Positions 61,213 through 62,420 of a DNA stretch of 62,420 nt are shown here, in pieces. Every line of letters begins with the position of its first letter. Within the stretch, counting starts at the first letter, position 1. The DNA comes from Lachnospiraceae bacterium (GTDB lineage: Bacteria > Bacillota > Clostridia > Lachnospirales > Lachnospiraceae). Location of the stretch: contig QOUV01000013.1 of assembly GCA_003862155.1 (NCBI GenBank), forward strand, positions 1 through 62,420, written 5' to 3'. Made by a program: the position numbers and the translations under genes. Below the pieces are notes generated by a model that saw nothing but the letters and a program-made list of their open reading frames with translations, made no database searches and was not told the DNA's origin.

Positions 61213-62265
61213 ATGAACATCGCCACAGCATTAAACAGAAAATACGTAAATTATACCATAGTCATGCTGACATCACTCTGCATCAATAACCCAGTGCATA
61301 TCGATGCATACCTGCTCCACTGCGAACTTACAGATAAAGACATAGATTTTATAGAAGAATCACTAAAAAACTATGATATCAATATTATCCCGCTAAAAAT
61401 AAACAGACAGGTTTTCTCAGAAAAAGTCCCTGTCAATAACATGTGGTCTATTGAAACATATTTCAGGCTGATGCTCACCTATCTACTGCCCGACACAGTA
61501 AATCGGATACTATATCTGGATGTCGATATTATCGTAAATAAAGACATCTCCGAACTCTATAACATGGTGTTAAATGGTTCCGCACTGGCTGGTGCATACG
61601 ATAGAAATGGCTACGGAACTACTTTAGAGCAGCTCGATTCACCTAAGCAAAGGGAGATGTTTGGAAAACTCGCAGGCAGCGAACCGTTCTATTTCAATGC
61701 CGGCGTTCTTCTCTATAACATCGATTGGATGAAACAAAATAACATTTCCCTAAATACATATGTAAATGCATTGAATGACTGGAATTTTGAGATGCCTGCC
61801 TTTGACCAGGACATATTAAATTACGTATTTTTTGGAAAGGTAAAATATATCGACTGGGAAAAATACAATCTCTTCACCCTCCTGGCCTTTAACGATGGAG
61901 CTAAGGAAACCGATGCTGAAAAGGCCTCTATCCTCCATTTTTCCAGCAGCTATAAACCGTGGACTACGAACTCCATTCATTACGAAATCGAAGATATATG
62001 GTGGAGATATGCCAAAAGGTCCAGCATCTACTCCACCATTGCAGATCAGTACATCACCGGAATGACGCAAGATCCGTTTCTGAAGCAATATACCGATTAT
62101 CTTCTTACTCAGACTGAAACACAGAAGAAAACGATAGATGATCAGAATAATACCATATCAGTTTTAAAAAATTCGTTATCCGAGCAGAACAATGTAATAT
62201 TAGAGCAAAAAGAAGTTATCGACCAACTTGTCAAAATTAACAAAAAATTAGTCATAAAAAAATAA
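61213..62265 (+). CDS. family 8 glycosyltransferase with coiled-coil tail
   Basis: A 350-residue protein. NIATALNRKYVNYTIVM begins the GT8 fold; RILYLDVDIIVNKD holds the DxD metal site; FYFNAGVLLYNIDW, FDQDILNYVF and LHFSSSYKPW are GT8 motifs. Residues about 297-350 form a heptad-rich coiled coil (repeated IDDQNNTI, SLSEQNNVILEQKEVI). Likely a retaining glucosyl- or galactosyltransferase for surface glycan or glycoprotein. It is on the strand opposite the CDP-sugar genes. Confidence 0.88.
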   Translation: MNIATALNRKYVNYTIVMLTSLCINNPVHIDAYLLHCELTDKDIDFIEESLKNYDINIIPLKINRQVFSEKVPVNNMWSIETYFRLMLTYLLPDTVNRILYLDVDIIVNKDISELYNMVLNGSALAGAYDRNGYGTTLEQLDSPKQREMFGKLAGSEPFYFNAGVLLYNIDWMKQNNISLNTYVNALNDWNFEMPAFDQDILNYVFFGKVKYIDWEKYNLFTLLAFNDGAKETDAEKASILHFSSSYKPWTTNSIHYEIEDIWWRYAKRSSIYSTIADQYITGMTQDPFLKQYTDYLLTQTETQKKTIDDQNNTISVLKNSLSEQNNVILEQKEVIDQLVKINKKLVIKK

Positions 62266-62277
62266 AAAGGAAAAACT

Positions 62278-62334
62278 ATGAATGTTGCCACTGGAGAGTA
62301 TGAATTTTTTTCTGTAAAAACAGATCTTTCATGA
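62278..62334 (+). pseudogene. possible truncated start of a second GT8-like gene
   Basis: AAAAGGAAAAACT precedes an 18-codon frame, MNVATGEYEFFSVKTDLS and stop. Its start resembles that of the preceding GT8 protein (MNIATALN), which suggests a decayed duplicate, but 18 codons cannot prove it. The remainder to 62420 shows no gene. Confidence 0.25.
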
Positions 62335-62420
62335 AAAGTTGCAGTGATATAGATTAAAATATTTTAAATATATTCTTCTGTATCACTTGAGTATAATATT
62401 GCATAGATCAGCTGTCCTGT

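Overview
The window looks like a chromosomal segment of a Gram-positive, low-to-mid-GC Clostridia, most probably a member of the Lachnospiraceae. The grounds are a T-box leader, sigma-A promoters with AGGAG ribosome binding sites, a DUF3791 operon, a Hol_Tox-like type I toxin locus, a split AICAR transformylase plus PurO-type IMP cyclohydrolase, and AAA-ATPase/PD-(D/E)XK proteins typical of rumen and gut Lachnospiraceae. No rRNA, tRNA, CRISPR array, prophage or intact insertion sequence was seen. Assignments rest on reading the translations; no database was searched.

Region by region. 1-2000: accessory DNA with a DUF3791 operon whose middle gene has been internally deleted, a membrane protein/XRE regulator pair, and a degenerate type I toxin-antitoxin locus. 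2014-4640: an FMN-fold protein, a glutaredoxin and a T-box-controlled BASS-family transporter, followed by a 230-bp palindromic element. 4641-16091 (all on the minus strand except one small gene): purB, purF, purC and gpmI; a CapA lipoprotein and a SEC-C protein; ispD and a gliding-type ABC exporter. 16184-24868: purA, degV, coaBC, prfA, prmC, DUF1385, rpmE, rpmF, yceD and ackA, which is housekeeping for translation termination, CoA, ribosome and acetate metabolism. tmcAL lies divergently (24986-26284). 26655-32832: rlmH, the AICAR transformylase and PurO pair, an NCS2 purine permease, a PIN-like fragment protein and gltD; gltB extends to 37464. 37824-42902: rpsU, a cNMP-fold protein and alaS. 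43560-49416: argH, queH, an oxidoreductase-phosphodiesterase fusion and a DUF1703-type ATPase. 49526-62420: glycosyltransferases, a second ATPase/nuclease-like protein and an AT-rich surface-polysaccharide locus.

How the genes work together. Purine metabolism is strongly represented: purC, purF, purB, purA, both last steps to IMP as separate proteins, and a purine permease, in three transcription units. Translation is the second theme: prfA next to prmC (its methyltransferase), L31, L32, S21, alaS, and the RNA modification genes rlmH, tmcAL and queH. The most interesting system is at 52403-58833. There the CDP-glucose 4,6-dehydratase RfbG and the PLP/Fe-S 3-dehydrase RfbH flank a split transketolase and two short-chain dehydrogenases, with ATGA overlaps between several of them. 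I infer a CDP-3,6-dideoxyhexose pathway in which a transketolase adds a two-carbon branch, analogous in logic to yersiniose synthesis but with an unrelated ThDP enzyme.

Non-coding structure is also rich. A family of GC-rich palindromic intergenic elements recurs at about 4.4-4.6, 26.5 and 43.1 kb. A composite palindrome precedes rpsU's terminator, and two 103-bp tandem repeats follow argH. Several promoters and terminators are embedded in neighbouring coding sequence.
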